From NCBI GenBank assembly GCA_001752465.1, contig MDJB01000013.1:1-42377 (forward strand): a DNA stretch of 42,377 nt, written 5' to 3'. This DNA is from Haemophilus quentini. Its GTDB lineage: Bacteria > Pseudomonadota > Gammaproteobacteria > Enterobacterales > Pasteurellaceae. The position numbers were made by a program, and so were the translations under genes. Under the pieces are notes generated by a model, which saw nothing but the letters and a program-made list of their open reading frames with translations, did not search any database and was not told the DNA's origin. The first letter of the stretch is position 1; each line of letters starts with the position of its first letter. Shown one piece after another: positions 30,460 to 40,457 of this stretch.

Positions 30460-30920
30460 TGAAAAAAACATGGCTATTTTTGACCGCTCTTTTGTTTAGC
30501 TCAGTGGCGTTTTCAGCGATTGACGCATTAAATTTTAGTTCTCCACAGCAAGAGAGTGATTACCACCAATTAACACAATCTTTGCGTTGTCCTCAATGTC
30601 AAAATAACAATATTGCGGATTCCAATGCAACTATCGCTGTGGATATGCGTGGCAAAGTATTTGAGCTTTTACAAGAAGGCAAATCGAAAAATGACGTAGT
30701 GGATTATATGGTCGTACGTTACGGCAATTTTGTAACCTATGATCCACCTATGACAGCGAGTACATTAGTGCTATGGATTGCGCCATTATTGCTTGTATTG
30801 TTAGGCGTGGTATTTTTATTAAAACGTAAACCAAAAGCTCAAAGTGCGGTGAAATCCCAAGATGTTTTAACGGATGAAGATAATGCGCGTTTGGCAGAAT
30901 TATTAAACAAGGATAAATAG
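30459..30920 (+). CDS. ccmH: Cytochrome c maturation protein CcmH
   Basis: Periplasmic thiol oxidoreductase of the heme lyase complex. It has a signal peptide cut near residue 20 (VAFSA-ID), the redox motif LRCPQCQNNNIADSNA (C44, C47) and a C-terminal membrane span (LVLWIAPLLLVLLGVVFLLKRK). At 153 aa it is the short form of CcmH; the TPR part is encoded separately as CcmI. Confidence 0.94.
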   Translation: MKKTWLFLTALLFSSVAFSAIDALNFSSPQQESDYHQLTQSLRCPQCQNNNIADSNATIAVDMRGKVFELLQEGKSKNDVVDYMVVRYGNFVTYDPPMTASTLVLWIAPLLLVLLGVVFLLKRKPKAQSAVKSQDVLTDEDNARLAELLNKDK

Positions 30921-31838
30921 ATGAATTTTGCATTAATTTTTATATTAACCACTTTAGTTGTAGCGTTAATTTGTTTTTATCCTTTATTGCGTCAATTCAA
31001 AGCTAAACATGGGCAAAAACGTGATGATTTAAATAAGGCGTTATATTTCTCGCGCTTAGAAGAAATTGAGCAAGATAATTCTCAAGGTTTAGTTGAAAAT
31101 GTTGAGCAACTCAAACAAGAATTACAGAAAACCTTGCTTGATGATGTGCCGAGCAAGGTTCAAGAGAATGTGGATTATTCTGGCAAATCTTATGGGAAAG
31201 TGTGGTTTGCGTCTGGCGTGTTGGCGTTAGGGATTATCGCGGGTTCTTCTTATTTTATGGTGGGATCTTGGCAAGCTGAATCGATGTTAGAGCAAACTTA
31301 TGCGAAATTGCCCTATTTCTTTGATCGAATGAAAGATGAAGATAAAAATCCATTTTCTGATGCAGAAATGCAGCAATTTTCTACCGCACTTCGAATCGAT
31401 TTGCAGAAAAATCCAACTGATGCAAAAAAATGGTGGATGCTCGGTCAGATTGGGATGAATTTAGGTGATGCACGTTTGGCATTTGATAGCTATCAAAAAG
31501 CTAACAAACTTGAACCAGATAATGTGCAATATAAATTAGGTTATGCTCGTATATTGATGTTCTCTGAAGACGCGACTGATAAACTTAAAGGTGGCAATTT
31601 ATTGAGAGAAGTGATTCGTCAAGATCACACTAACATTGAAGCGTTAAGTCTGCTCGCATTCCGTTATTTTGAAACAGAAGATTATAAAATGGCGGCAGTG
31701 ACTTGGGCGATGATGCTGCGCTTAATGCCGAAAGATGATGAGCGAGTTCCTCTAATTGAAAAAAGTATTCGTGCTGCGCGTGATGCTTTAGAAGCTCAAA
31801 ACGAAGAAAAATCAAAAAGTATTACACCTGAAAAATAA
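30921..31838 (+). CDS. ccmI: Cytochrome c biogenesis protein CcmI (TPR)
   Basis: Membrane TPR chaperone that presents apocytochrome to CcmFH. It has an N-terminal span (FALIFILTTLVVALICFYPLL), a cytoplasmic coiled loop, a second span near residues 95-115, then TPR units (KWWMLGQIGMNLGDARLAFDSYQKANKLEPDNVQYKLGYARIL). At 305 aa it is the last ccm gene and starts one base after the ccmH stop. Confidence 0.92.
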   Translation: MNFALIFILTTLVVALICFYPLLRQFKAKHGQKRDDLNKALYFSRLEEIEQDNSQGLVENVEQLKQELQKTLLDDVPSKVQENVDYSGKSYGKVWFASGVLALGIIAGSSYFMVGSWQAESMLEQTYAKLPYFFDRMKDEDKNPFSDAEMQQFSTALRIDLQKNPTDAKKWWMLGQIGMNLGDARLAFDSYQKANKLEPDNVQYKLGYARILMFSEDATDKLKGGNLLREVIRQDHTNIEALSLLAFRYFETEDYKMAAVTWAMMLRLMPKDDERVPLIEKSIRAARDALEAQNEEKSKSITPEK

Positions 31839-31949
31839 CCTAGTATCATATAAGTCTTTTTGGTATAGTGCTTTGGTATTGTTGGCATGTGGTTAATTGT
31901 TCGTATTTCATGTGAGAAATACAGTCCAGTATATTAAGGAAAACGAGAA

Positions 31950-32480
31950 ATGGATCATAAAAATCACACATTTTTTTCTTTATTTTGTTGCATGCTGATT
32001 AGCTTGCTTATACCACGCTTATCTCTTGCAGAAGGAATGTCTAGCTCAGTAACTTATGTTGATGAAAAAGATAAAAAGGCTTTTAACTCACATGTTTCTG
32101 ATAATGATGTGCAGAAACTTGCACAAAGTATTGAGTTAAAAGTTTATAAAATTGACGAGATGAGTTCATCGGAGAGTGTTTTTGAGTCTCCAGCGGGCAT
32201 TTGTCAAGGATTTAAAGTGAAAAGAGGTGTGGATTATACAAATTCAACTCACAATTATCTTTCGCCAAATGATAAAAGTGAATATTACGGTAGTGTAACG
32301 GGAGCGACGATTTATAATCAAAAAGATCCTCAAAATTTAAGTTATGTGCCAGTTTATTCAATTACAGATAAAGATTTATCTAAGCGTATTCAGTTAAAAG
32401 AAAATAAAACATTAAAGGAAAAAGCAACGAGTTATGTATCAGAAGGTAGGGCTGTATTGACTGACGTAATTTGTAAATAG
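31950..32480 (+). CDS. Exported protein of unknown function
   Basis: I do not recognise a family. The 176 aa product has a clear signal peptide (FFSLFCCMLISLLIPRLSLA, cut near residue 27). The mature part is polar, with only two cysteines (GICQGF and the C-terminal VICK) that could form one disulfide. AAGGAAAACGAG precedes the ATG. It is followed at once by a small lipoprotein gene, so the two probably form an envelope pair. H. influenzae has small hypothetical genes in this neighbourhood. Confidence 0.75.
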   Translation: MDHKNHTFFSLFCCMLISLLIPRLSLAEGMSSSVTYVDEKDKKAFNSHVSDNDVQKLAQSIELKVYKIDEMSSSESVFESPAGICQGFKVKRGVDYTNSTHNYLSPNDKSEYYGSVTGATIYNQKDPQNLSYVPVYSITDKDLSKRIQLKENKTLKEKATSYVSEGRAVLTDVICK

Positions 32481-32490
32481 GATGTATTTA

Positions 32491-32790
32491 ATGAGAAAGA
32501 TAGTTTTTGTTAGTTGTGCAATTTTAGGTTTAGCTGCATGTTCATCTCAACCAGAACAAACTGGTGGCGGTGTTTATGATATGAAGACTGTGCAAGAGTA
32601 TAATGCTCGTGTAACAAGTGGTAATACGGTTACTCAGGCTCAGAAAGATAAAGTGGCAAGCCAAGTTGATACTAACTTAAAATTGAATGCGAGTGATAAT
32701 AAGGTTAAAACTCGAGTGAGAAGTTCGCTACCAGTTATCCCTGTAGTCCCAAGTGTTGGGTATCATTATAATTACCATCATTTTAGATAG
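32491..32790 (+). CDS. Small lipoprotein of unknown function
   Basis: A 99 aa protein with a lipobox LAAC (C17) after a short hydrophobic stretch (MRKIVFVSCAILGLAAC), hence lipid-anchored in the envelope. The start at 32491 is chosen over the ATG at 32482 because it gives a normal signal peptide and AGGA lies upstream. The mature part is low complexity and ends PVVPSVGYHYNYHHFR, rich in His and Tyr. It lies 10 bp after the exported-protein gene. Confidence 0.72.
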   Translation: MRKIVFVSCAILGLAACSSQPEQTGGGVYDMKTVQEYNARVTSGNTVTQAQKDKVASQVDTNLKLNASDNKVKTRVRSSLPVIPVVPSVGYHYNYHHFR

Positions 32791-32807
32791 AAAAACTAAA
32801 GCCTTAA

Positions 32808-33552
32808 TAATTCAGCAACCTCCAAAAGGTTGGGCTGTTAAATCAAGGCTAAGTTATGGGAACTATAGAGCTAGTTCTCTTAGTTTAAACTGAATACGCT
32901 CATGATTGTAATAATGAATGTATTCATGGATCATTTTTCGAGTTGCTCAAAAGCATCAAATTATTTTCTATCGTAAACCCCGTTTTTACCATCCAAAGAA
33001 GCTATTTATCATCTTATTATCTAGACAATTTCTTTTTCTTGACATACTTTTCAAATACTATTTTTCAACAGGATTTCTTGATAACTTCTTATTTGATATT
33101 GCAACCCTTGGGTAAAATGTAAAATAGGGTTTGCTCCTCAAGCCTTGCTACCATTTTCTACATATTTAAATTCACTTAGGCCTATAACCCACCTTTCATT
33201 AGTTCAACTCAGTCAGAATTTGTACGATTTATTGATTATATGGTCGATGATTTAGTTAAATTCTCACTATCAAAACTCTATGAATTATTCAGTTTAGAGC
33301 AGTTTTAAACTCACTTTAAAACAATTAGTTAAGAGGAATTTAAGTTAGTTATCTAGGATAGCCCCAAATTGTTTAATCCGGTCTCTCAAGATTGTGTCAG
33401 TAAAATGAAAATATTTCTTTGTGAGAAAAGGGTTTTTACTGTGTCGAAGATAAAAATCGATCACTTGTTGTTTGACGGATTGGGTATATTTAATGATAAA
33501 AAATCTGCACCTTAATCAGTTAGTTGTCTCGTCTAACTTTTGGGTGCAGATT
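32808..33552 (-). mobile_element. Decayed IS3-family (IS150-like) insertion sequence
   Basis: On the minus strand, just inside the right boundary, reads IKYTQSVKQQVIDFYLRHSKNP, the start of an IS3-type OrfA. A second OrfA-like fragment, KYFHFTDTILRDRIKQFG, follows in another frame. Near the left end, MIHEYIHYYNHERIQFKLRELAL (about 32868-32934) is the C-terminal end of an IS3 transposase, preceded out of frame by FDAFEQLEK. The ends (TCTAACTTTTGGGTGCAG on the right and CAGCAACCTCCAAAAGGTTGG on the left) are similar imperfect inverted repeats. At about 745 bp it is shorter than an intact element and full of stops, so it cannot move. Nothing else is seen in this 790-bp gap. Confidence 0.75.
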
Positions 33553-33582
33553 ACAAGGCTTTATTCTTTCAATTAAAAGAGA

Positions 33583-34341
33583 TTAACTTAACAACGCCTG
33601 CGCAGCTGCGATCACAACAGACACAGCTTTTTCTTCCGTTTGTTTCATTGTTGCTTCATTTGGAATTTCTTGTTGAGTGCGGTTTACAATCACGCCCGCA
33701 ACCATCCCAGCACGCAAACCTAATGCGCTACACATGGTAAACAATGTTGACGATTCCATTTCGTAGTTCATCACATTCAAATCTTGCCATTGTTTAAGTA
33801 GCCCTTGGTAATCACGATATACTTTTCCGCTATAGGTATCATAACGTTCTTGACCTGGATAGAATGTATCAGATGATGCTGTTACGCCTACATAAGGCTC
33901 GATACCTTTTGCTTTCGCTGCATTATAAAGTGCGGTTGTACATTCAAAGTTTGCCACAGCTGGATATTCTAATGGTGCGAAATGACGGCTTGCACCATCT
34001 AAGCGAACAGAAGCGGTTGTGATAAGAACATCACCTACATTAATATGTGGTTGAATGGCACCCGTTGTACCAATACGCAAGAAAGTGCGAACACCAAGTT
34101 GAGCAAGTTCTTCCACACAAATTGATGTTGATGGCCCACCAATACCCGTAGAACATACAACAACAGGTTGTCCATTAAGATAACCTAACCATGAAGTAAA
34201 TTCGCGCGTGCTAGCAAGGAACTCTGGATTATCAAGTTGTTTAGCAATACGCTCACTACGCGCAGGATCGCCAGGAACAATAGCGAGTGTAGCCCCTTTT
34301 AACTGGGATTTTGTGAGGTTTAAGTGGAATACGTCTGACAT
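33583..34341 (-). CDS. udp: Uridine phosphorylase
   Basis: Salvage enzyme that splits uridine to uracil and ribose 1-phosphate. The start [33 protein letters not shown] at 34341 is chosen because AAGGAG lies eight bases upstream and it matches the family. The phosphate and ribose motifs [34 protein letters not shown] and [12 protein letters not shown] are present. The product is 252 aa. Confidence 0.95.
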   Translation of the reverse strand: MSDVFHLNLTKSQLKGATLAIVPGDPARSERIAKQLDNPEFLASTREFTSWLGYLNGQPVVVCSTGIGGPSTSICVEELAQLGVRTFLRIGTTGAIQPHINVGDVLITTASVRLDGASRHFAPLEYPAVANFECTTALYNAAKAKGIEPYVGVTASSDTFYPGQERYDTYSGKVYRDYQGLLKQWQDLNVMNYEMESSTLFTMCSALGLRAGMVAGVIVNRTQQEIPNEATMKQTEEKAVSVVIAAAQALLS

Positions 34342-34445
34342 AATAAATCTCCTTATTGCCATTTAACGTGATGATTTCACCCTGAGGCGAAATCAGATTA
34401 TTTGAATAAATAAAAGCACGCCAAGTATTTTTCTAAAATACAACT

Positions 34446-35945
34446 TTATCTCTTAAGCGCGCCCATTATGCCTCTCATAATTTGCTTGGTAATTTGATTT
34501 CGAATATTTCGCCCTACAGATTGCGCAACACTATTTACTATTTGCTCAGTTGGCGATAATTTTTCACCGCGCTTTTGCGTACCAAAAATCATTCGGCTCA
34601 AACTGCCTAAGAAGCCGTTTTCTTCTTCCGTTTGGGCTTGCTCTGCTTGTTTTTGTTGTACCGCAGATAAATCCGCTTGAGCAGTTAATACTTCAAAGGC
34701 AGATTCATTATCTACATATTCTTTATAATACGCATAAAGATCATCATCTTTCACCCAAGCATTACGTTCGTCTGTCGTTAATGGTAAAAGCTGACTTTTT
34801 GGCGGATAGATATAGGCAATTTCAACTGGCGTTGGCATGTCTTTTTCATCTAAAAAGGATACCAATGCTTGGCCCACTCCAAGGGTTGAAATGGTCTCAA
34901 CGACATTCACTGAAGGGTTTGCTCGGAAAGTTTCTGCAGCTGATTTCACAGCTTTTTGATCACGCGGAGTAAATGCACGAAGAGCGTGTTGAACACGGTT
35001 ACCTAACTGGCCTAATACGGTATCTGGCAAATCAAGCGGGTTCTGCGTGACAAAATAGATCCCCACGCCTTTAGAACGAATCAAGCGCACAACTTGTTCT
35101 ACTTTTTCCACGAGTACGCTTGGTGCACCGTCAAACAATAAGTGTGCTTCATCAAAAAACATAACAAATTTAGGTTTCTCAGGATCACCCACTTCTGGCA
35201 GTTGTTCAAAGAGTTCTGCCATCAACCATAATAGAAATGCGCTATACATTCTTGGGGAATTAATCAATTTTTCAGAATTGAGTACATTAATCACCCCTCG
35301 CCCATCGCGAGTTTGCATCCAATCATCTAGATTCAATGCGGGCTCACCAAATAAATTTGTGGCACCTTCATTTTCAAGTGTCAGTAATGCTCGTTGGATT
35401 GCACCAATACTTGCGGTCGAAACATTGCCATATTCAACTTGGAAGGTTTTCGCATTCTCTGCAACATACTTCAGCATTGCACGTAGATCTTTTAAATCAA
35501 TGAGCAATAAACCTTTATCATCTGCCACACGAAATACGAGGTTTAACAATCCTTCTTGCGTAGCGTTTAGATTCAATAAACGAGAAAGCAACAACGGGCC
35601 CATTTCAGAAATAGTTGTTCGGAGAGGAATGCCCGTTTGGCCAAAAACATCCCAAAAAGAAACAGGATATCCATTGAGATAATTTTCATTGCCTAACCCG
35701 AACTGCTCAATTCGTTCCGCAATTTTGCCCTGAAATTGACCGCTCTTTACTAAGCCAGAAAGATCGCCCTTTACGTCTACTAAAAATACCGGAACCCCAT
35801 CATCACTGAAAGCTTCTGCCATTTTACGTAATGTGACAGTTTTACCCGTACCTGTTGCGCCAGCAATAAGGCCATGGCGGTTAGCCATTTTGGCAGTGAT
35901 GCCTAGGATTTTACCTTGTTCTGTGCGAGAGAGAGCGTATTGCAT
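34446..35945 (-). CDS. HerA/YjgR-like NTPase (DUF853)
   Basis: Large P-loop NTPase of the YjgR type, resembling the HerA-FtsK superfamily; its role is not established. Walker A is GATGTGKTVTLRK at residues 29-37, and an Asp-rich strand VDVKGDLSGL follows. Walker B is FVMFFDEAHLLF, and the sensor segment is GIYFVTQNPLDLPDTVLGQLGNRVQHALRAFTPRDQKAV. The product is 499 aa. Confidence 0.88.
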   Translation of the reverse strand: MQYALSRTEQGKILGITAKMANRHGLIAGATGTGKTVTLRKMAEAFSDDGVPVFLVDVKGDLSGLVKSGQFQGKIAERIEQFGLGNENYLNGYPVSFWDVFGQTGIPLRTTISEMGPLLLSRLLNLNATQEGLLNLVFRVADDKGLLLIDLKDLRAMLKYVAENAKTFQVEYGNVSTASIGAIQRALLTLENEGATNLFGEPALNLDDWMQTRDGRGVINVLNSEKLINSPRMYSAFLLWLMAELFEQLPEVGDPEKPKFVMFFDEAHLLFDGAPSVLVEKVEQVVRLIRSKGVGIYFVTQNPLDLPDTVLGQLGNRVQHALRAFTPRDQKAVKSAAETFRANPSVNVVETISTLGVGQALVSFLDEKDMPTPVEIAYIYPPKSQLLPLTTDERNAWVKDDDLYAYYKEYVDNESAFEVLTAQADLSAVQQKQAEQAQTEEENGFLGSLSRMIFGTQKRGEKLSPTEQIVNSVAQSVGRNIRNQITKQIMRGIMGALKR

Positions 35946-36068
35946 AAATGAATATCCTTTTGTTTTTTGTTGTAACGAATAATAAGTAAAAAAAGAAGTG
36001 CAGTCAAAAAGTTAAACGTTTTCGGTTATAATTCTACGAAAATTTTTCTGGAACAATAAAAAAGCAAA

Positions 36069-36731
36069 ATGAATGCAAAAATTTTAGTTATAAAAGTGGG
36101 ACAAGTTCAAACCCTAACCTTTTCAGATGGAAGTGTATACGAAAGCGCAATTCGTAAGAAAACAGTACCATCGGTAAAAATTCATTCTCTTGGTGCAGAA
36201 GGAAACGATGTGGGTTTGAAAAAACATCATGGTGGTCTAGATAAATCTCTCTTTTTTATGTCGGCAGATTCTTTTAATAAATTAAATGCTTTATTAAATA
36301 AAAATTTTTCTTACATGGAAACCGCCACTTACGGAGAAAATTTTGTCGTGTCAGTCTTGAATGAAGACAATGTCTGCATTGGCGATCGTTATCAAATCGG
36401 CTCAACTATTTTAGAAGTGTCTCAGCCACGTAAACCTTGTGAGCGTTTATCAAAAAATACGGAAAACGAAGAGACTCGCGATATTGTTTATCAAACTGGG
36501 CTCAGTGGATGGTATGTTCGCGTCATTGAAACGGGAGAAATTAGACAAGGTGATGAACTAAAATTGCTCTCGCGCCCTTATCCGCAAGTAACAATTCGCC
36601 ATTTAAATCGCTTGTTATCCGCACCCGAGAATGAAGCTGAACTAGAGGCGGCATTAGATATTGAAGTATTAGCTGAAGCCTTTAAACGCTCAATTCGATC
36701 GCAAGTATCGAAATTCAAACAACAGGGATAA
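36069..36731 (+). CDS. MOSC domain protein (YiiM-like)
   Basis: The 220 aa protein has a MOSC beta-barrel: [73 protein letters not shown], with the conserved cysteine in PRKPCERL. Relatives such as YiiM reduce N-hydroxylated bases with a molybdenum cofactor, so a detoxifying reductase is likely but unproven here. It lies 2 bp upstream of the YchJ-like gene. Confidence 0.85.
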   Translation: MNAKILVIKVGQVQTLTFSDGSVYESAIRKKTVPSVKIHSLGAEGNDVGLKKHHGGLDKSLFFMSADSFNKLNALLNKNFSYMETATYGENFVVSVLNEDNVCIGDRYQIGSTILEVSQPRKPCERLSKNTENEETRDIVYQTGLSGWYVRVIETGEIRQGDELKLLSRPYPQVTIRHLNRLLSAPENEAELEAALDIEVLAEAFKRSIRSQVSKFKQQG

Positions 36732-36733
36732 AT

Positions 36734-37216
36734 ATGTCAGAAATTTCAACCGCACTTTCAGAAGACTGTCCATGTCAATCTGGCCATCATTACGCAGATT
36801 GTTGTGGAAAATTTCATTTGAGACAATCGTTTCCCGAAACGGCAGAACAACTCATGCGTTCACGTTATACGGCTTATGTTTTAAAAAATATACCTTATAT
36901 TGTTGCAACAACTGTGCCAAACCAACAAAGTTTATTAGAGACTCATCTATTGCAAGAATGGGCTGACAACACGACATGGCTAGGATTAGAAATCCTAAAA
37001 ACAGAAAACCTCACAAAAACTCAAAGTGCGGTGGAATTTAAAGCTATTTTTCAAGGTGAAGAGGGAGAACTAACCCATCAAGAGCGGTCAATTTTTGTAA
37101 AAATTGAAAACCGTTGGTATTTTGTGGATCCGACCGTATCCTTGCCTACAATGAAACAACCTTGTGTATGTGATTCTGGTAAAAAATTTAAACATTGCTG
37201 TGGGGAATTTTTATGA
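36734..37216 (+). CDS. YchJ-family SEC-C motif protein (UPF0225)
   Basis: The 160 aa protein has two SEC-C zinc motifs, [13 protein letters not shown] at the N-terminus and [13 protein letters not shown] at the C-terminus, around an NTF2-like middle ([25 protein letters not shown]). The zinc motif resembles that at the end of SecA, but no function is established. The stop overlaps the start of the next gene (ATGA). Confidence 0.88.
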   Translation: MSEISTALSEDCPCQSGHHYADCCGKFHLRQSFPETAEQLMRSRYTAYVLKNIPYIVATTVPNQQSLLETHLLQEWADNTTWLGLEILKTENLTKTQSAVEFKAIFQGEEGELTHQERSIFVKIENRWYFVDPTVSLPTMKQPCVCDSGKKFKHCCGEFL

Positions 37217-38010
37217 TTTCATTGAAACAATTTAGCCAGCTCTTTTGGAAACGTTTTTCAGAAAATAAACTCAACCAAGCTGCTGGCGCACTAACTTACA
37301 GCACGATGCTTGCTATCGTACCAATGGTGATGGTGATTTTTTCTATATTCTCTGCCTTTCCTGTATTCAATGAAGTCACTGAAGAATTGAAAGAAATGAT
37401 TTTCACCAATTTTGCGCCATCGACGAGTGATATGGTAGGCGAATATATCGATCAATTCGTATCAAACTCCAAAAAAATGAGTGCGGTGGGGATTGTGAGT
37501 TTAATTGCCGTTGCCTTGATGCTAATTAATAACATTGACCGAACCCTCAACAGCATTTGGCATGATACAAGTATCCGCCCTATTTTTACTTCTTTCGCGA
37601 TTTACTGGATGATTCTGACTTTTTGGCCTCTCATTATAGGTACAAGTATAGGGATTAGTTCTTATATAAAAGTGATGTTTGAACAATCAGAAACACTTTC
37701 ACTCGGTGTGAAATTGCTCAGTTTACTCCCGTTCTTTTTCACATGGTTTATTTTCATATTAATTTATACCATCGTACCAAATAAGAAAGTGGATATAAGA
37801 TATTCTGCTTGTGGTGCGCTTATTGCCGCTATTTTCTTTACACTTGGTAAACAAGCCTTTACTTGGTACATCACCACATTCCCTTCTTATCAACTAATCT
37901 ATGGCGCAATGGCAACATTACCGATCATGCTATTGTGGATTCAGATTAGCTGGCTAGTTGTGTTGGTCGGGGCACAATTATCTGAAGTATTAGGTGAGTT
38001 AAAAGAATAA
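37213..38010 (+). CDS. YihY/BrkB-family inner membrane protein (UPF0761)
   Basis: The 265 aa membrane protein has about six spans. The YihY signature opens it: [35 protein letters not shown]. Further family segments are [12 protein letters not shown] and [51 protein letters not shown]. The start at 37213 is preferred to 37195 because GGGGAA precedes it and it overlaps the previous stop in the coupled ATGA form. It was once called RNase BN, which is not supported for this family. Confidence 0.88.
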   Translation: MISLKQFSQLFWKRFSENKLNQAAGALTYSTMLAIVPMVMVIFSIFSAFPVFNEVTEELKEMIFTNFAPSTSDMVGEYIDQFVSNSKKMSAVGIVSLIAVALMLINNIDRTLNSIWHDTSIRPIFTSFAIYWMILTFWPLIIGTSIGISSYIKVMFEQSETLSLGVKLLSLLPFFFTWFIFILIYTIVPNKKVDIRYSACGALIAAIFFTLGKQAFTWYITTFPSYQLIYGAMATLPIMLLWIQISWLVVLVGAQLSEVLGELKE

Positions 38011-38016
38011 AAATGG

Positions 38017-38046
38017 AAAGACCGATTTATCAACATCGGTCTTTTT
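38017..38046. terminator. Bidirectional terminator between the YihY-like gene and the LTA-synthase-like gene
   Basis: AAAGACCGAT and ATCGGTCTTT form a 10-bp stem with a TTATCAAC loop, followed by TTT. It lies between two convergent genes. Confidence 0.9.
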
Positions 38047-38053
38047 TATTTAG

Positions 38054-39709
38054 CTATTTTGCAATCTTTAAGGTTTGATAGAGATAATGACGATAGTCAT
38101 TCACAAATGTAGGATTAGAAGAATCTTCCAATTTTCCGTTACTTAGTTTACACATTGCCATATTCGCTTTCATAAATTCATCTTCTGCTGATAATCCAGC
38201 TACATTCATCAAGACACCTCCGGCAAAAGCGAGATCTAAAAAAACTTGTTCTTGCTTAAATTGACTCGCACAATTACTTCTTACAACAAATTGAGTCACA
38301 TAATCGGGCTGTGCATAATCTCCTTTCTTCGGAGGGATAACATTATCAAATGCCACCTGGTGATCACCGAAATAACCTAGAACAAAAGGCTTTTTACGTT
38401 CATGTAAATAGTTATTAATTCCTTCAATCGCATCATTCAATGCGACAATACGTTGAGTATAGTCATTCAATGCAGAAATATTTTTAGCCCCTAAATTAGG
38501 CATTTGAAGATTAAATTTATTTTCCATGCCCAATTCATATGGACCATGTTCACGCATAGTCAATACATAAACAAACATCGGCTGATCCACATTTTCTAAT
38601 GCAGGATGCTGCTTTTCCAAAATCATTCGGGTGTACTTCATCATTTCTTCACTACTAATATCCCAAAGATTTTTACTGATAGGCGCAGGATAACCAAGAT
38701 CTTGTGGCTGCAACATTAAATCAAAACCAAAATGATCATAAGCGGATTTCGCATTGTAGTTACCTTTTGTAAAAGGCGACAAAGCAACACAAAAATATCC
38801 TTGAGCTTTTAGATTTTTCACTAAGCCTGATTGCAAGTGCGGTACAACAGAATAAAAAACACCACTTGCTAACGCGCCAAAATCTGTCGAAGGCACACCG
38901 GCTAAAAAAGCAAATTCTGATTTCCACGTTGCGCCAGCAAAAGTATGTACACGCAACGGCGAAGCAAATACCGTATCATTTTGGGATTCAAACATGGAAA
39001 GTGGTGGAATAGATTGCTGACTAAAAGCAAATTGATGAGGGTTCAGCGTAGATTCCATTAATGTTACAACAATATCGGGTTTTGTTTCAGATAGGTTGTT
39101 TGTATCAGATGAAAGTGCGGTCATTTTTTCAATAAAATTTTGGCTATTGCCATCAAAATTTGGCACCTTGAAAAAAATACCGCGGCAAGACATTGGTAAA
39201 TTTAAAAACACATCGCGACCATCATCGGGCAAAGAATCTAGCCAAACTTGCACCGCACTTGGCTTTTTAGAATAATGCCACATCAAGCTAAAGCTAACGA
39301 TAAACAATAACGCCCCAATGCTGTAACCTAATAGTCCTAAAGACTCGACATCATTAAAACCAAAAATCGCATAACCTAATAACGCAAGTAGCCCAATAAC
39401 GCCAAACAACGCACCTTTATAATGAATTAAGGTTTCCCAATTTCGCCAATCTACCACAAGAAAGAAATCTGAAATTAACAAAGGCTGTTTGTAATAATGA
39501 ATTTTTAAACGGTGAAATAACATCAGTACCACAAAAAGCACTGATGAAAAATTTAAAGCACGTTGCCATTGGCCGGAAACCATAAGCATGCCACCAAATA
39601 AAAAAGTAAAAAGCGTAATAGCAAAGAAATAAGTCCAACGATAATGGGAGTTTACGATAAAAATCACTGCCGCAATCGTGAATAAAGCTAAGAAAGTATA
39701 AGCGATCAT
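38054..39709 (-). CDS. LTA-synthase-like sulfatase-fold transferase
   Basis: Inner-membrane protein of 551 aa with about five N-terminal spans and a periplasmic alkaline-phosphatase-fold domain from about residue 205 (KPDIVVTLMESTLNPHQF). The expected nucleophile threonine lies in HTFAGATWKSEFAFLAG, and metal residues in YVLTMREHGPYE and LGYFGDHQVAF. Relatives transfer phosphoglycerol or phosphoethanolamine to surface glycans. The substrate here cannot be told. AGGGAA precedes the start. Confidence 0.83.
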   Translation of the reverse strand: MIAYTFLALFTIAAVIFIVNSHYRWTYFFAITLFTFLFGGMLMVSGQWQRALNFSSVLFVVLMLFHRLKIHYYKQPLLISDFFLVVDWRNWETLIHYKGALFGVIGLLALLGYAIFGFNDVESLGLLGYSIGALLFIVSFSLMWHYSKKPSAVQVWLDSLPDDGRDVFLNLPMSCRGIFFKVPNFDGNSQNFIEKMTALSSDTNNLSETKPDIVVTLMESTLNPHQFAFSQQSIPPLSMFESQNDTVFASPLRVHTFAGATWKSEFAFLAGVPSTDFGALASGVFYSVVPHLQSGLVKNLKAQGYFCVALSPFTKGNYNAKSAYDHFGFDLMLQPQDLGYPAPISKNLWDISSEEMMKYTRMILEKQHPALENVDQPMFVYVLTMREHGPYELGMENKFNLQMPNLGAKNISALNDYTQRIVALNDAIEGINNYLHERKKPFVLGYFGDHQVAFDNVIPPKKGDYAQPDYVTQFVVRSNCASQFKQEQVFLDLAFAGGVLMNVAGLSAEDEFMKANMAMCKLSNGKLEDSSNPTFVNDYRHYLYQTLKIAK

Positions 39710-39830
39710 GAATTTTCCCTATGATGCATAACAGACTAAAATGAGACATGACAATGTCTACGCACTTTATCACGTAAACGTAATGGATTGAACGGGAAAA
39801 GAAAATTATTTGGATAATTTGAAAATAAAG

Positions 39831-39906
39831 TGGTGGGCGATACCGGTCTCGAACCAGTGACCCCCTCCTTGTAAGGGAGGTGCTCTCCCAACTGAGCTAA
39901 TCGCCC
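39831..39906 (-). tRNA. tRNA-Val(UAC), copy 4 in transcription order
   Basis: A 76-nt cloverleaf with encoded CCA; acceptor GGGCGAT, D-arm AGCTCAGTTGGGAGAGC, anticodon loop CTTACAA, T-arm GGTTCGAACC. It is the last of four identical copies read on the minus strand. Confidence 0.97.
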
Positions 39907-39958
39907 GATAATATTAAGGTAAAACCCTAAATTTTCGGTTTATTTAAACACTTTTAAG

Positions 39959-40034
39959 TGGTGGGCGATACCGGTCTCGAACCAGTGACCCCCTCCTTGT
40001 AAGGGAGGTGCTCTCCCAACTGAGCTAATCGCCC
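39959..40034 (-). tRNA. tRNA-Val(UAC), copy 3
   Basis: Identical in sequence to the other three copies, with a TAC anticodon and encoded CCA. It is separated from the next copy by 52 bp. Confidence 0.97.
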
Positions 40035-40092
40035 ACTAGAAAGCGTCTAAATATAAAGGGAAAGTTTGAGCGGAAAGGACACTTTAGAAAAG

Positions 40093-40168
40093 TGGTGGGC
40101 GATACCGGTCTCGAACCAGTGACCCCCTCCTTGTAAGGGAGGTGCTCTCCCAACTGAGCTAATCGCCC
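40093..40168 (-). tRNA. tRNA-Val(UAC), copy 2
   Basis: Identical copy with a TAC anticodon and encoded CCA. It is separated by 58 bp from copy 3. Confidence 0.97.
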
Positions 40169-40211
40169 GCTAGGTCAAACTTAGTAACATTAAGAACACT
40201 TTTTAGAGAAG

Positions 40212-40287
40212 TGGTGGGCGATACCGGTCTCGAACCAGTGACCCCCTCCTTGTAAGGGAGGTGCTCTCCCAACTGAGCTAATCGCCC
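40212..40287 (-). tRNA. tRNA-Val(UAC), copy 1 (promoter-proximal)
   Basis: Identical copy with a TAC anticodon and encoded CCA, directly downstream of a near-consensus promoter. It is separated by 43 bp from copy 2. Confidence 0.97.
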
Positions 40288-40305
40288 TTAATGTTGTGGG
40301 TTGGC

Positions 40306-40333
40306 ATTATAGGGAGAATGCATTTTCAGTCAA
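40306..40333 (-). promoter_or_regulatory. Promoter of the tRNA-Val cluster
   Basis: On the minus strand, TTGACT (40328-40333), a 16-bp spacer and TATAAT (40306-40311) lie just upstream of the first tRNA-Val. The near-perfect sigma-70 match suits a stable RNA operon. Confidence 0.85.
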
Positions 40334-40457
40334 TACCTTTTTATTAAATTTTGTTTAATTGTCGTAAAAATAAGCATAAAATCCGCTTTTTTATTTAGAA
40401 GTCAAACAAGTCGTAGTAGAATAACGACTAATATTTTATTGAAGATAGGTTATAAAA

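Noticed and set aside
32918-33115. A 65-codon plus-strand frame in the gap after the lipoprotein gene
   Set aside because: It lies on the opposite strand of the IS3 remnant, is low complexity and has no ribosome site.
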